Assembly (NCBI RefSeq): GCF_037914945.1
Contig: NZ_CP149789.1
Coordinates: forward strand, 122,545-186,544
DNA: 64,000 bases
Direction of reading: 5' to 3'
DNA from: Haloterrigena sp. KLK7
GTDB taxonomy: Archaea > Halobacteriota > Halobacteria > Halobacteriales > Natrialbaceae
The notes under the pieces: model-generated
Databases searched by the model: none
The model's input: only the letters and a program-made list of their open reading frames with translations
Told to the model about the DNA's origin: nothing
Made by a program: the position numbers and the translations under genes
Part shown: positions 1-9,815 of the stretch, one piece after another
How the letters are laid out: every line of letters begins with the position of its first letter
Position numbering within the stretch: the stretch's first letter is position 1

Positions 1-532
<532 letters not shown>

Positions 533-540
<8 letters not shown>

Positions 541-1339
541 GCTCTCGGACGAGTACGACCTGCTCTCGGTCGAAATCGGTGAGCGCTCCGACCGCGTCGC
601 AACGGTCACTATCGAGCGTCCCGACGCCCGCAACGCGCTCAACGGACAAGTCCGCTCTGAACTCAAAGACGCCGTCACCGCCGCCGACGCGGACGATGTC
701 GTGCGCGTGCTCGTTGTCACGGGCGGCGAGGAATCCGGCGCATTCGTCGCCGGCGCGGACGTCACCGAGTTCCGGGAGCGTGGCGTGGTCGAGCAGCGCG
801 AGGCCAGTGAGCGCCCGCGAATCTACGAAACCGTCGACGCCGCCTCTATCCCCGTCATTGCGCGGATCAACGGGCATGCACTCGGCGGCGGCTGCGAGCT
901 CGCGATGGCGTGTGACGTCCGGATCGCCCAGTCCGGTGCGAAGATCGGCCAGCCCGAGATCAACCTGGGGATCATCCCGGGTGGCGGCGGAACCCAGCGA
1001 CTTCCCCGTCTGGTCGGCGAGGGCCAGGCAATGAAGCTGATCCTCTCTGGGGAACTCGTCGACGCCGAGGAGGCCCGGGATATCGGTCTCGTCGACGAAG
1101 TCCACGACGAGGACGGACTCGACGAGCGCGTCGACGATCTTGCCGGTTCGATGGCTGCGAAGAGTCCCATCGCCCTCGAATTCGCCAAGAACGCCATCAA
1201 GGCCAGTTCCCGGATGGGACTCGAGGAAGGCATTGAGTACGAGGCTGAATTGTTCGCCCAGCTGTTCGCCACGGAAGATAAAGACGAAGGGATCGAGGCC
1301 TTCCTCGAGGGTCGCGATCCCGAGTTCACCGGACGGTAG
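533..1339 (+). CDS. Enoyl-CoA hydratase (crotonase family)
   Basis: 268 residues. Hydrates trans-2-enoyl-CoA to 3-hydroxyacyl-CoA. The oxyanion-hole segment (FVAGADVTEF) and both acid/base glutamates of true hydratases are present: one in GGGCELAMACD, one in IGQPEINLG. The C-terminal EGIEAFLEGRDPEF is typical of the family. The ATG at 533 is chosen over a GTG at 524 because it overlaps the upstream stop by 8 bases, the usual coupled arrangement. It forms an operon with the 3-hydroxyacyl-CoA dehydrogenase. The natural substrate, fatty or aromatic-derived, cannot be read from the sequence. Confidence 0.93.
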
Positions 1340-1460
1340 CCGCACCCGGGTGAACACCCGTTTCTCGCCGTCCAGTGGAGTTCTCGAGCCGGATTCCGAC
1401 CGGGAGAACCGAAACATGTTCGCGCTGAACGTTACGTGGCTGTCGGGAGAACGAATCGAT

Positions 1461-2066
1461 ATGAGCGCGAATACCGGTACGACGGGCGCCGCCTGTACCG
1501 CCTGGGACAACTCGGAGTGCCAGGGAACGCCCTACTGCCCGCCGCGGTGTCCGCGGTTCGAGGGAAAAGATGACACGCTATTTCTGACTCGGCCATACGA
1601 GTCCGACGATCAGGACGCGCTCGTCTCGATGTACGCCGATCTCGATCAGTACAGCCGGTCGATGGGGCTGCCACCAGCGACAGTACCGAAAATCGAAGAC
1701 TGGCTCGAGCGATTACACTCGAACGGGTGGAGCCTGATCGCGCTCGACGGAGATCGGGTGATCGGTCACGTCGCGGTCGTCCCCGCGGACTCGAGCGAGC
1801 CGGAGTTCCTGATCTTCGTCCATCAGGCGTACCAGAATCACGGTATCGGGACCGAGCTGATCAAGCAACTCGTCGCCTATGCCGACGACAGGGACCACAG
1901 CGGACTCACGCTGGAGGTTTCGAAGGGCAACAAACGTGCCATCACGGTGTACGAGAACGTCGGCTTCGACGTCACGAAACGGAAGCTCTCTGAACTCGAA
2001 ATGGAACTCGATCTCGAGCACTCGCTCGTCCGGCGGCTCCGGCGACCGCCTGCGGATCGGGTCTGA
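1461..2066 (+). CDS. GNAT N-acetyltransferase with Cys-rich N-terminus
   Basis: 201 residues. The C-terminal two thirds is a GNAT fold: beta strands around SLIALDGDRVIGHVAV, the acetyl-CoA loop NHGIGTELI, and the terminal ENVGFDVTKRK element. The first 35 residues carry four cysteines (CTAWDNSEC then CPPRC), which could bind a metal. The ATG at 1461 was preferred. An in-frame ATG at 1416 would add 15 residues. It lies 120 bases after the hydratase and is probably a separate unit. The acetyl acceptor is unknown. Confidence 0.8.
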   Translation: MSANTGTTGAACTAWDNSECQGTPYCPPRCPRFEGKDDTLFLTRPYESDDQDALVSMYADLDQYSRSMGLPPATVPKIEDWLERLHSNGWSLIALDGDRVIGHVAVVPADSSEPEFLIFVHQAYQNHGIGTELIKQLVAYADDRDHSGLTLEVSKGNKRAITVYENVGFDVTKRKLSELEMELDLEHSLVRRLRRPPADRV

Positions 2067-2071
2067 CGCCG

Positions 2072-2479
2072 TTATGAACGGCTCGTTTCGGAGCTCCCGG
2101 CGATAAGGACCGACCGGTCGGTGCTCAAAATCACGTCCTGCGTGACGCTCCCGAACAGGGCCTTCCCCGTCGGCGATCGCTTTCGGCCGGCCAGACAGAC
2201 CAGATCCGCGTCTATTTCGTCCGCGTAGGCGAGAATCTCCGGCGCCGGATCGCCGCTTCGTTCGTCGAGACGAACGTCGATCCCGGCGGCCTCGAGTCGC
2301 TCTTCGGCGGATCGCGCCGTCTGGAGTTGTGAAATCGATGCACCGGCCGGATTGTCCGAGAAGACGTGCAGCACCGTTACGGAGACGGTATCGGTCTTGA
2401 TCGGGAACTCCAGGATCGTTCGAATCTGCCGCTCGACACGGCTCTCGTCGGTATCGATGGGAACCAGTATCTCGAACAT
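2072..2479 (-). CDS. Universal stress protein, UspA family
   Basis: 135 residues, a single Usp domain: an N-terminal beta strand (FEILVPIDTDES) and a C-terminal nucleotide-binding loop of the G-x5-G-x4-GS type (GRKRSPTGKALFGS). This is expected to be an ATP-binding alpha/beta protein acting in the cytoplasm, probably as a dimer. It ends five bases from the convergent acetyltransferase gene. The ligand and the stress that induces it cannot be deduced. Confidence 0.9.
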   Translation of the reverse strand: MFEILVPIDTDESRVERQIRTILEFPIKTDTVSVTVLHVFSDNPAGASISQLQTARSAEERLEAAGIDVRLDERSGDPAPEILAYADEIDADLVCLAGRKRSPTGKALFGSVTQDVILSTDRSVLIAGSSETSRS

Positions 2480-2596
2480 AGGTACCAGTTATCGTTCGAA
2501 CTGTAAATAGGCCGATGATCGATCACGGCACAGTCGGCGAACCGATATGGACTCTATCCGGGTAGCGGCGACGAATCGGTTACGCCGAGTTCGACG

Positions 2597-3373
2597 TTAC
2601 TCGCCGGTAAACTCCGGATCGCGGTCCTCGCGGAACGCCTTGATTCCCTCCCGGTGATCGTCGGTCTCGAGGAGCGTGCTCTGGGCGAGCGACTCCAGGA
2701 CGCCCGCGGTCTGGGTGTCGGTATCGCGGGCGGCGTTGACGACGCGCTTCGCGAGTCCGAGCGCCTGCGGCGGTTGCTCGAGGAGGTCGTCCGCGTACGC
2801 TCGAGCAGCGGACTCCGGATCGTCCGCGACGCGCTCGATGAGCCCGATCTCGCGACCGCGTTCGCCGTCGACCAGTTCGCCGCTGAAGATGAGATCCTTC
2901 GCCGTCCCGGGACCGACGAGATGGACGAAGCGGGAACACCCGCCTAGGCCGGGTATGAGACCGATGTTGTGTTCGGGGAAGCCGAGCGTCGCATCGGGAC
3001 TCGCAATCCGGACGTCACAGGCTAACGCGAGTTCGAGGCCGCCGCCGACGCAAGTGCCGTCGATGGCGGCCAGTACGGGCTTTTCCATGCGTTCGATCGC
3101 ATCGAACGCGCCGCCCAGAATCCGCGAGTTCGAACGGAACTCGTCGGTGGTCCACTCCTGGGCCTCCTCGAAGAGGCCGACGTCGGCCCCGACCGAGAAC
3201 ACGTCTGGGCGTCCGGTGATGATCCCGACTCGAACTCGCTCCTCCCGGAGGATATCGACCGCGTCGGCGAGTTCGTGGCGCATCTGCTGGTCGATCGCGT
3301 TGACGGGATCGTTATCGATTCGAACGGTCGCGATGCCGTCGTCAACGGAGACTTCGAGCGTTTCGAACGTCAT
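2597..3373 (-). CDS. Enoyl-CoA hydratase (crotonase family)
   Basis: 258 residues. Oxyanion-hole loops FSVGADVGLF and CVGGGLELALACD are present, with both hydratase glutamates (LELA; GFPEHNIGLIPG). The C-terminal EGIKAFREDRDPEFTG closely matches that of the hydratase at 533-1339, so they may be paralogues. It is read away from a 550-base intergenic region that holds a long array of stem-loops. An AT-rich patch at 3482-3516 may contain its promoter. Substrate unknown. Confidence 0.9.
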   Translation of the reverse strand: MTFETLEVSVDDGIATVRIDNDPVNAIDQQMRHELADAVDILREERVRVGIITGRPDVFSVGADVGLFEEAQEWTTDEFRSNSRILGGAFDAIERMEKPVLAAIDGTCVGGGLELALACDVRIASPDATLGFPEHNIGLIPGLGGCSRFVHLVGPGTAKDLIFSGELVDGERGREIGLIERVADDPESAARAYADDLLEQPPQALGLAKRVVNAARDTDTQTAGVLESLAQSTLLETDDHREGIKAFREDRDPEFTGE

Positions 3374-3926
3374 GGATGGGGAAACGGCGGGAAGTCTCTT
3401 GGTTCTTTCTCACCGGAGGACCCGTCCGACGCTCGAGCGTCGACGGAACGCGTTCCCGGGATGAACGGTCACCTCGAAGCGGAATTATTCATGCGTTTAA
3501 TAGGGTTTATTACTATCGCGGGCGTTAGTGATCTTGGCGGGATGACTCAGCCAGATTGATTATCGAGATAGAACCCCCACTCGATATCATCCCGCCCGTG
3601 GCAAGATGATACTCCACGGTTCGACCGACCCGAAATTCGTTCGGGTCGGTCAAACCGATTATCGTCCGTCCACGTCAACGCGGCTTCGGTCGTAAACCGA
3701 AGCCGCCCACACACTCTCTCGTCGAACCGCAGACCGTTCGCTCGAGAACGGTCACTTGCAGTTCGGAGAACGACTGTAGGGGCCGTGATGGTCTCTGCCA
3801 CACATCGCTCATCGCGACATGACGGCCCCTGCTGCGATGATCACCAAATGGGACGAGGTGGCCGATTCAGTTCCGGCCACCGTCTTCGAAACTCCGTAGC
3901 GACCTCGCAAGCGGTGCTGTCGGTTA
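3374..3926. other. Gene-free region with seven consecutive stem-loops
   Basis: No convincing gene was found. From 3561 to 3881 seven inverted repeats follow one another (arms): 3561-3566/3581-3586, 3596-3601/3614-3619, 3623-3634/3640-3651 (12 bp perfect, GACCGACCCGAA), 3680-3690/3696-3706 (11 bp perfect, GCGGCTTCGGT), 3732-3739/3746-3753, 3778-3786/3822-3830 and 3857-3864/3874-3881. The arm sequences differ from one hairpin to the next, so this is not a simple repeat family. A structured RNA, a run of terminators, or a small mobile-element relic are all possible. Confidence 0.6.
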
Positions 3927-4736
3927 CTACTCCCAGTTCGGTTGGCGCTTCTCGAAAAACGCCGAAATGCCCTCGTCGAACGTATCGGAGTCGCTCATTC
4001 GCTTGATCGTCGACCGTTCCTCCTCAAGGTGGTCGTCGAGTCGTCCCTCGAAGGCGGTATCGAGGAGTTGCTTCGTCTGCGCGTACGTTTCGGTCGGTCC
4101 GTTCGCATATCGTATGGCGTCTCGGGTCACGGTCTCGATGAACTCCGACTCCGGGACATCGTATCGATCGTTTGCGAGCCCGAGATCGACGATCTCTGCC
4201 GCAGAGATCGGTTCGGGATCGAACAGTAATTCCCTGGCCCGGTACGGACCGACCGTCCGAACGAGGAAAAACGGCGTCGCGTTATCCGGCGTGAGTCCGA
4301 TACGGGCGTACGCCGTGTCGAATACGGCCTCAGCGTGAACGTAGATCAGGTCGGATGCGAGTGCGAATCCGAGCCCGCCGCCCGCTGCGACACCAGTGAC
4401 GGCCGAAATGACCGGTGCCGGGAACTGCCTGATCGAGCGGATGAACCGGTTCGACGCGGCTGCGATAGTGTCGATCTTCGCCGGGCGCATCTCCTGTGGC
4501 ATCCGCTTGACCGAACTGAGGTCCGCGCCAGCGGAGAACACCGGTTCGCCGTACAGGACGAGCGAATCGATATCGTCCGCGAGCGACTCGACCGCAGTGG
4601 CCATCGCCTCGACCTTCGACGGGCGAAAGACGTTCATCGGAGTCTCCCCCTGTTCCATTACCAGTCGGGCGACGGACTCGTCGGTGAGGAATTCGACGCG
4701 AACCAGATCGTGAATTCGGTCGGTCTCTACGTCCAC
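3927..4736 (-). CDS. Crotonase-family isomerase, PaaG-like
   Basis: 269 residues. The fold is crotonase (FSAGADLSSV; AAGGGLGFALASD), but both hydratase glutamates are missing. Instead it has ARIGLTPDNATPFFLV, matching the RIGL-PD-G segment of PaaG-type isomerases that use an aspartate. PaaG turns ring 1,2-epoxyphenylacetyl-CoA into the oxepin, a role that would fit the paa genes at 15.6-18 kb. The start is GTG at 4736, supported by GAGGTGG eight bases upstream on the minus strand. It follows the livKHMGF operon in the same direction. The exact substrate is inferred. Confidence 0.78.
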   Translation of the reverse strand: MDVETDRIHDLVRVEFLTDESVARLVMEQGETPMNVFRPSKVEAMATAVESLADDIDSLVLYGEPVFSAGADLSSVKRMPQEMRPAKIDTIAAASNRFIRSIRQFPAPVISAVTGVAAGGGLGFALASDLIYVHAEAVFDTAYARIGLTPDNATPFFLVRTVGPYRARELLFDPEPISAAEIVDLGLANDRYDVPESEFIETVTRDAIRYANGPTETYAQTKQLLDTAFEGRLDDHLEEERSTIKRMSDSDTFDEGISAFFEKRQPNWE

Positions 4737-4886
4737 GCTGTCCCACCTCTGTCAGTGTAGTCGGTCAGGTACCGCATCGGTACACGAGACTGGTATTCCC
4801 GTGCAGTTAGCCGTTCGGGTCGTCTCGAGATACTCGTTGGACTGCCACACGTGTCGCGGTTTCCGAGCGGATGGTGCGTAGACGGC

Positions 4887-5603
4887 TCATTTAACGCCGA
4901 GATATCCCTCCATCGTTTCGCGGTCGTCAAGCAGTTCTGCGGCGGTCGATTCGTGGACGATTTCGCCAGTCTCGAGGACGTACGCGCGATCCGCTAACTC
5001 GAGAGCCATCTCGGCGTTTTGCTCGACGAGAAGGACGGTGACTCCGCGCTCGTTCAATTCGCGGATGATCTCGGCGACGTCGTCGACGATCTGTGGTGCC
5101 AGTCCCTCGCTCGGTTCGTCAAGCAGGAGTAGGTCCGTCTCGGGACCCAGGAGCGCTCGAGCGATCGCGAGCATCTGCTGTTCGCCGCCGCTCATTGTCC
5201 CCGCTTTCTGGGCCCGTCGCTCGTCGAGTCGAGGAAACTCCGCGTAAATCTCTTCGAACCGGTCAGCCTGATCGCCGTCACCGCTGTGAGCCGCCAGTCG
5301 TAGGTTCTCCGCGACGGTCAGGCTCCCGAACACGCGCCGTTCCTCGGGAATCCACGAAATGCCCTGTTTCCGGATCTCGTGCGGATCGAGTCCGTCGATC
5401 CGATCGCCGTCCTTCGTGATCGTCCCGTTCGTGGGTGGGGTTAGTCCCATGATGCTTCGGAGCGTCGTCGTCTTCCCCGCGCCGTTTCGGCCGACGAGGG
5501 CGACGATCTCGCCGCGGTCCACAGCGAGCGAGAGGTCGAAGAGGATGTGACTCTCCCCGTAACGGGTGTCGATCGAATCTATTCCAAGCAGCCGATCAGT
5601 CAC
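4887..5603 (-). CDS. livF: ABC transporter ATP-binding protein, LivF type
   Basis: 238 residues. Walker A GRNGAGKTT, signature MSGGEQQM, Walker B LLLLDEPSEGLAP and the switch histidine region (LLVEQNAE, with Gln in place of His, usual for LivF) are all present. One of two ATPases energising a branched-chain-amino-acid-family (HAAT) importer. The start is placed at GTG 5603 because a perfect AGGAGG lies at 5612-5617, eight bases upstream. A GTG nine bases earlier falls inside that motif. The gene overlaps the end of livG. Context suggests the substrate is an organic or aromatic acid rather than leucine. Confidence 0.92.
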   Translation of the reverse strand: MTDRLLGIDSIDTRYGESHILFDLSLAVDRGEIVALVGRNGAGKTTTLRSIMGLTPPTNGTITKDGDRIDGLDPHEIRKQGISWIPEERRVFGSLTVAENLRLAAHSGDGDQADRFEEIYAEFPRLDERRAQKAGTMSGGEQQMLAIARALLGPETDLLLLDEPSEGLAPQIVDDVAEIIRELNERGVTVLLVEQNAEMALELADRAYVLETGEIVHESTAAELLDDRETMEGYLGVK

Positions 5604-6411
5604 GACCACCACCTCCTAAGTATGCCCGCTGAACGCGTTCGTCCCGCTGGATCTCCGCCGGCGTTCCCTGCGTGAGTAGCGATCCCTCATTCAACACCGC
5701 GATCCGATCGGAGATTCCCATTACAATATCCATGTCGTGTTCAATGATAACGATCGTCATGTCCGTTGCGATGTCTTCGATCAGTTCGACCACCTCCCGC
5801 GTCTCCTCGGGACTCATTCCGGCCGTCGGCTCGTCCATCAACAGCAACTCGGGCTCCGAGGCGAGCGCGATCGCGATCTCGAGGTGGCGACGCTGGCCGT
5901 ACGAGAGGCTCGAGGCGGGCTCGTACACGACATCGTCGAGGTGTACACGTTCGAGAATGCGCTTCGCGTCGGCGATCGGCTCCTCGAGCGCCGTGTGGTG
6001 GCTGAGGAAGTCCGATGGTCCGAAGCCGGAATACCGTGCCTGGGCCGCGAGGCGGACGTTCTCGATCGCAGTGAGCTCCGAGAAGAAGTTCGTGATCTGG
6101 AACGACCGGACGATTCCGTGGCCGGCGATTTCGTGGGGCGGCTTTCCCCCGATCGACTCGCCGCGAAACTCGATCCGGCCTTCGGTCGGCGCGTGCTTTC
6201 CAGTGAGCGTGTTGAACAGGGTCGTTTTCCCCGCCCCGTTTGGGCCGATGATCGATGTGATCCCGTCGGTGAGGATATCGAGCGAGATGCTATCGATCGC
6301 GGTGAGCGGACCGAACTTCTTGGTGAGATCCTCGGTTCGAAGGATCACGTCGTTCGACGGATCGGGCTGGTCTTCGACGGTTGTCTCGAGTTCGTCGACG
6401 TTTTCACTCAT
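5596..6411 (-). CDS. livG: ABC transporter ATP-binding protein, LivG type
   Basis: 271 residues. Walker A GPNGAGKTT, the long LivG-type insert after RSFQITNFF, signature LSYGQRRHLEIA, Walker B LLLMDEPTAGMSP and switch His IIEHDMDIVM are all present. Second ATPase of the HAAT importer. It starts three bases after livM and overlaps livF, so it is an integral part of the livKHMGF operon. Confidence 0.93.
   Translation of the reverse strand: MSENVDELETTVEDQPDPSNDVILRTEDLTKKFGPLTAIDSISLDILTDGITSIIGPNGAGKTTLFNTLTGKHAPTEGRIEFRGESIGGKPPHEIAGHGIVRSFQITNFFSELTAIENVRLAAQARYSGFGPSDFLSHHTALEEPIADAKRILERVHLDDVVYEPASSLSYGQRRHLEIAIALASEPELLLMDEPTAGMSPEETREVVELIEDIATDMTIVIIEHDMDIVMGISDRIAVLNEGSLLTQGTPAEIQRDERVQRAYLGGGGRD
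5612..5617 (-). promoter_or_regulatory. Shine-Dalgarno site deciding the livF start
   Basis: AGGAGG on the minus strand, inside the last codons of livG and eight bases before GTG 5603. It supports translation of livF from 5603 as a coupled internal gene. Confidence 0.75.
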
Positions 6412-6413
6412 CG

Positions 6414-7490
6414 TTATCCTCTCACCTTCCGCACGTAGTTTTCGAGCGCTCGCTTCGCGTTTCCGATGGCGGCACGAGGATTGTTTCGGAGCGCGATAAT
6501 CGACCCGGCGAGTCCGCGCGGGGCGAAGATGACGACCGCGACGAACAGGCTGCCGAGGATAACTTCCCAGCTCGCGACGCTGCCGAGACGATCCTCGAGA
6601 AAGACGACGAGTCCGGCCCCGAGCATCGGGCCCCAGAACGTGCCCATGCCGCCGAGTAGGACCATCACGACGAGTTCCCCGCTGACCGTCCAGTGGAGCA
6701 GTTGGGGGTTAGCGACGCTCTGGAACGGCACGTAGAGCGCGCCGGCGAGACTGGCGAAGCCGCCGCTGATCGCGAACGCGATGACCTTGTAGCGCTGGAC
6801 GTCGTAGCCGATGAATTCCGTTCGTTCTTCGTTCTCGCGAATGCCCTGCAGGACGCGGCCGAACGGGGAGTTGGCGAGCCGGACTATCCCGGCCAGCGAC
6901 AGCGCCACGATCCCGAGGGTCAGGTAGTAGTAGTTGAGCCGCTCCCGAAAGTCGATCCCGAACAGCTCGTACAGCTGAATGCCGTAGAGACCGTTATCGC
7001 CGCCGGTCACCGTCTCCATTCCGGCGATCGTTGCCGGTAGGTCCGTGAACGCGACGACGTAGAGCATCTGTGCGAACGCCAGCGTCAGCATAGCGAAGTA
7101 GATTCCGCGGGCCCGCACGCTGAGCCAGCCGATTATCGTGGCCACGATGACGCCGGTGACGACTGCGAGCGGTAGGACGACCAGTGCACTCGCGGTCACC
7201 TCCGTGACCAACAGCGCCGCAGCGTACCCGCCGGCACCGTACATCGCGGCGTGGCCGAATGACAGCAGTCCCGCGTAGCCGAAAACGAAGTCGAGGCTCA
7301 GCGCCAGGAGAGCGAAGGTCAACATCCGAACCAGGAGATTCAGCCAGAACGGCTGGACGGACTGGACGACTGGCCCCAGCGCGGCGAGGACGGCGATCCC
7401 CACCAGCAACGCGAGCCGTCCCGATCTCGAGAGGATCTGGTTTCCAGTTCGCGGCGTATTCCGCTGTCGGAGGTAATCGAGTGCGGACAT
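6414..7490 (-). CDS. livM: ABC transporter permease, LivM type
   Basis: 358 residues, multi-spanning membrane protein with about ten hydrophobic segments. It shows LivM hallmarks: DFVFGYAGLLSFGHAAMYG in the N-terminal third and a permease loop near GRVLQGIRENEERTEFIGY. It forms the membrane channel with LivH. The N-terminus is cytoplasmic and basic. It starts immediately after livH (adjacent coordinates), consistent with tight translational coupling. Confidence 0.93.
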   Translation of the reverse strand: MSALDYLRQRNTPRTGNQILSRSGRLALLVGIAVLAALGPVVQSVQPFWLNLLVRMLTFALLALSLDFVFGYAGLLSFGHAAMYGAGGYAAALLVTEVTASALVVLPLAVVTGVIVATIIGWLSVRARGIYFAMLTLAFAQMLYVVAFTDLPATIAGMETVTGGDNGLYGIQLYELFGIDFRERLNYYYLTLGIVALSLAGIVRLANSPFGRVLQGIRENEERTEFIGYDVQRYKVIAFAISGGFASLAGALYVPFQSVANPQLLHWTVSGELVVMVLLGGMGTFWGPMLGAGLVVFLEDRLGSVASWEVILGSLFVAVVIFAPRGLAGSIIALRNNPRAAIGNAKRALENYVRKVRG

Positions 7491-8360
7491 TTATGCCGCC
7501 TCCGTCGTGCCGAACAGTCCGTTGGGTTTGATCATCAGTACCACTGCCATCAGCCCGAAGAGGAACAAATCCGTCAGCGTCGGCGCGATCAACGCCCCGT
7601 AGGCGGTGACCAGTCCAATGAGGAGCCCAGCATAGACAGCGCCGCGGAAACTCCCTAGTCCGCCGATCACGACGATCACGAACGCCTCGATGATGATCCC
7701 CATCCCCATTCCGGGGTTGACCGAGCGCGACGCACCGAGCAGGACGCCGGCGAGACCGGCCAGCACCGCACCGAACACGAAGACGCTAGTGAACACCTTC
7801 GAGACGTTGATTCCGAGTGCGTCTACCATCTCCGTATCGTGGGCGCTCGCTCGCATGAGGATCCCGAGGTTGCTCCGATCGATCGCGAGCCATACGGCTG
7901 CGATCAGGACCGTGCTCACTACGAGGACGAACAGGCGATAGATCGGGTAGTTGAGCGATCCGATCGACAGCGTTCCGGTGAGCAGGTCCGGTTGGGCGAT
8001 CCGACGGGCCTGTCCGCCCCAGATCTGTACGATCGCACCCTGTATCATGATCGCGAACCCGAACGTGAGCAGGATGTGATACAGGGGATTGCGACCGTAG
8101 AGGGGACGAAGCGACAGCACTTCGATCGCGGCCCCGATGAGACCAACGAGCAGCGGTGCGAGCACCAGTGCGAGCCAGAAGCTCCCCAGGTTGACCGCGA
8201 TTACGGCTCCGAAATACGCGCCAAGCATGTAGAGCGCGCCGTGTGCGAAGTTGATAACGTCCAGCATGCCGAAGATCAGCGTCAGGCCGGCGGCGATCAG
8301 CGCGAGCGTCATACCCAACTGAACGCCCAGTAGCGTGGCTCGAAGGAACGTCTCGACCAT
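7491..8360 (-). CDS. livH: ABC transporter permease, LivH type
   Basis: 289 residues, about eight membrane spans, with the LivH signature LTLIFGMLDVINFAHGAL near the N-terminus and the permease loop around SAHDTEMVDALGINVSKV. The ATG at 8360 is used. A GTG nine bases upstream is possible. The gap from livK is about 86 bases. It partners LivM in the HAAT importer. Confidence 0.92.
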   Translation of the reverse strand: MVETFLRATLLGVQLGMTLALIAAGLTLIFGMLDVINFAHGALYMLGAYFGAVIAVNLGSFWLALVLAPLLVGLIGAAIEVLSLRPLYGRNPLYHILLTFGFAIMIQGAIVQIWGGQARRIAQPDLLTGTLSIGSLNYPIYRLFVLVVSTVLIAAVWLAIDRSNLGILMRASAHDTEMVDALGINVSKVFTSVFVFGAVLAGLAGVLLGASRSVNPGMGMGIIIEAFVIVVIGGLGSFRGAVYAGLLIGLVTAYGALIAPTLTDLFLFGLMAVVLMIKPNGLFGTTEAA

Positions 8361-8446
8361 CTCACACACCCCCTCTCGAGACGTCAGTCGTTCGGTGGTT
8401 GCAGCGCGTTCGGCCGGCGACCCGTTCGTGCGTTCGACGAATCATA

Positions 8447-9700
8447 CTACTCAAGGTTGCATCCCCAGTTAGGGCCTTCGACCGAGTCGATCGTCTCGAC
8501 GACTTGATTCTCGACGGGTTGGTCCCTGTCGCTTTCGACGACCTCTCGAACGTACATGTTCTGAATCGCCTCGTGCGTCTCGGAGTTGAACCAGAAACTG
8601 CCCCGCGGGCTGTCGAGCTCCATTCCGCCGAGCGCGTTTGCCATCTCGTCGGGGTCCGAACTGCCCGCTTCTGCGACGGCGGCGGCGAACGCCTGCGCGG
8701 AATCGTACCCTTGACAGGCATAGACATTCGCCGAGCTATCGTACGCCTCGCGATAGTTCCCGATGAACTCTTGGTTCCGGTCGGTCTCCTGGGTCGGCGT
8801 GTAGTGGAGCAGTGAGTACATACCCAGCGCCGCTTCGCCCTGTGCGGGAAGCGTGTCCTCCGACAGCAGGAACCCGCTCCCAACCTGGGTCATCTCCGCG
8901 TCGAGACCGTAGTCGGCGAAGTCCGAAATGTAGTTTACGGCGTCGCTCCCCGCGAAGAATGAAAACACCGCGTCGGCACCGCTGCTTTCGATGTCGCTCA
9001 AGTACGTCGAGTAGTCGTCAGTCCCCAACGGAGCACCGACTTCGTCGACGACCTCGCCGCCGACCTCCTCGAACGCCTTCTGGAAGAAGTTCTTCGAGTT
9101 CTGCCCGAACGCGTAGTCGGCGTAGGCCAGACAGACGTTGTCTGCGACGTTATCGTACACCCATTCCGCGAGTGGTGCGCTCGTCTGCCAATCGTTGAAC
9201 GACGTGCGGAAGTGGTAGTTCAGACAGCCCTCCTCCACGACGCGGTAATCACCCGCGTTCGCGTTCAGCCAGATCGCGCTTGCCTCGTTTTCGATCGTCT
9301 GCATCATGGCGATCGCGACGCTGCTCGAGACCGGCCCAACGATCGCATCGGCCTGTTCTTCGACCATGAGCTCTCGGGTCACGTCGACACCACGGTTCGT
9401 GTCAGCCTCGGTGTCGCGCTTGACAGTCTCGACTTCCTGACCGTCGATCTCACCGTCGCTCTGCTCGAGGTACAGCTCGAACCCGTTGACGATACTCTCG
9501 CCGAGCATCGCGTAGGTACCGGTAAACGGCAGCGCGTATCCCACAGTCAATCCGTCATCGCTACCGAGACAGCCGCCGAGTGCGGCTCCGACACCTACTG
9601 CTGTACCGCTCGCTAGATACTGGCGTCTCGATATCGACGACTGAGGCGCCCGATCAGTGGCTATCCGGTTGCTACTCTCACCCATGAGTCTGCGAACCAT
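8447..9700 (-). CDS. livK: HAAT-family substrate-binding lipoprotein, LivK type
   Basis: 417 residues if started at ATG 9700. A second ATG at 9685 is possible. A twin-arginine motif (SRRQYLASG) is followed by a hydrophobic stretch and the lipobox GGC, so the protein is probably exported folded by Tat and anchored by a lipid at Cys, as is usual in haloarchaea. The rest is a periplasmic-binding-protein fold of the leucine/aromatic-acid class (GYALPFTGTYAMLGES; VGPVSSSVAIAM). A strong TATA box centred near 9727 sits 27 bases upstream of 9700, supporting a leaderless mRNA. It is first gene of the liv operon and divergent from the CoA-transferase genes. Confidence 0.88.
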   Translation of the reverse strand: MVRRLMGESSNRIATDRAPQSSISRRQYLASGTAVGVGAALGGCLGSDDGLTVGYALPFTGTYAMLGESIVNGFELYLEQSDGEIDGQEVETVKRDTEADTNRGVDVTRELMVEEQADAIVGPVSSSVAIAMMQTIENEASAIWLNANAGDYRVVEEGCLNYHFRTSFNDWQTSAPLAEWVYDNVADNVCLAYADYAFGQNSKNFFQKAFEEVGGEVVDEVGAPLGTDDYSTYLSDIESSGADAVFSFFAGSDAVNYISDFADYGLDAEMTQVGSGFLLSEDTLPAQGEAALGMYSLLHYTPTQETDRNQEFIGNYREAYDSSANVYACQGYDSAQAFAAAVAEAGSSDPDEMANALGGMELDSPRGSFWFNSETHEAIQNMYVREVVESDRDQPVENQVVETIDSVEGPNWGCNLE

Positions 9701-9720
9701 ACCCTCCCGTGTGATAGTAT

Positions 9721-9733
9721 CATATATATAAAT
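9721..9733 (-). promoter_or_regulatory. TATA box of the livKHMGF operon
   Basis: AATTTATATATATG-like tract on the minus strand, centred about 27 bases before ATG 9700. It fits a leaderless haloarchaeal promoter. Confidence 0.65.
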
Positions 9734-9783
9734 TCCGATCATATGCAGGGAAGTTCCGCGAGTCGTGCAATATCCCAGTTGGA

Positions 9784-9793
9784 TTTTATATAC
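9784..9793 (+). promoter_or_regulatory. TATA box of the CoA-transferase operon
   Basis: TTTATATAC lies about 28 bases before ATG 9816, back to back with the livK promoter. The shared 115-base intergenic region suggests joint control of import and activation. Confidence 0.65.
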
Positions 9794-9815
9794 GGCCATC
9801 GACATTTGGTACTGT

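Noticed and set aside
3547..3801. 84-codon open frame on the minus strand
   Set aside because: It runs through several strong hairpins, has no recognisable motif and no start signal. It is more likely chance reading of structured sequence.
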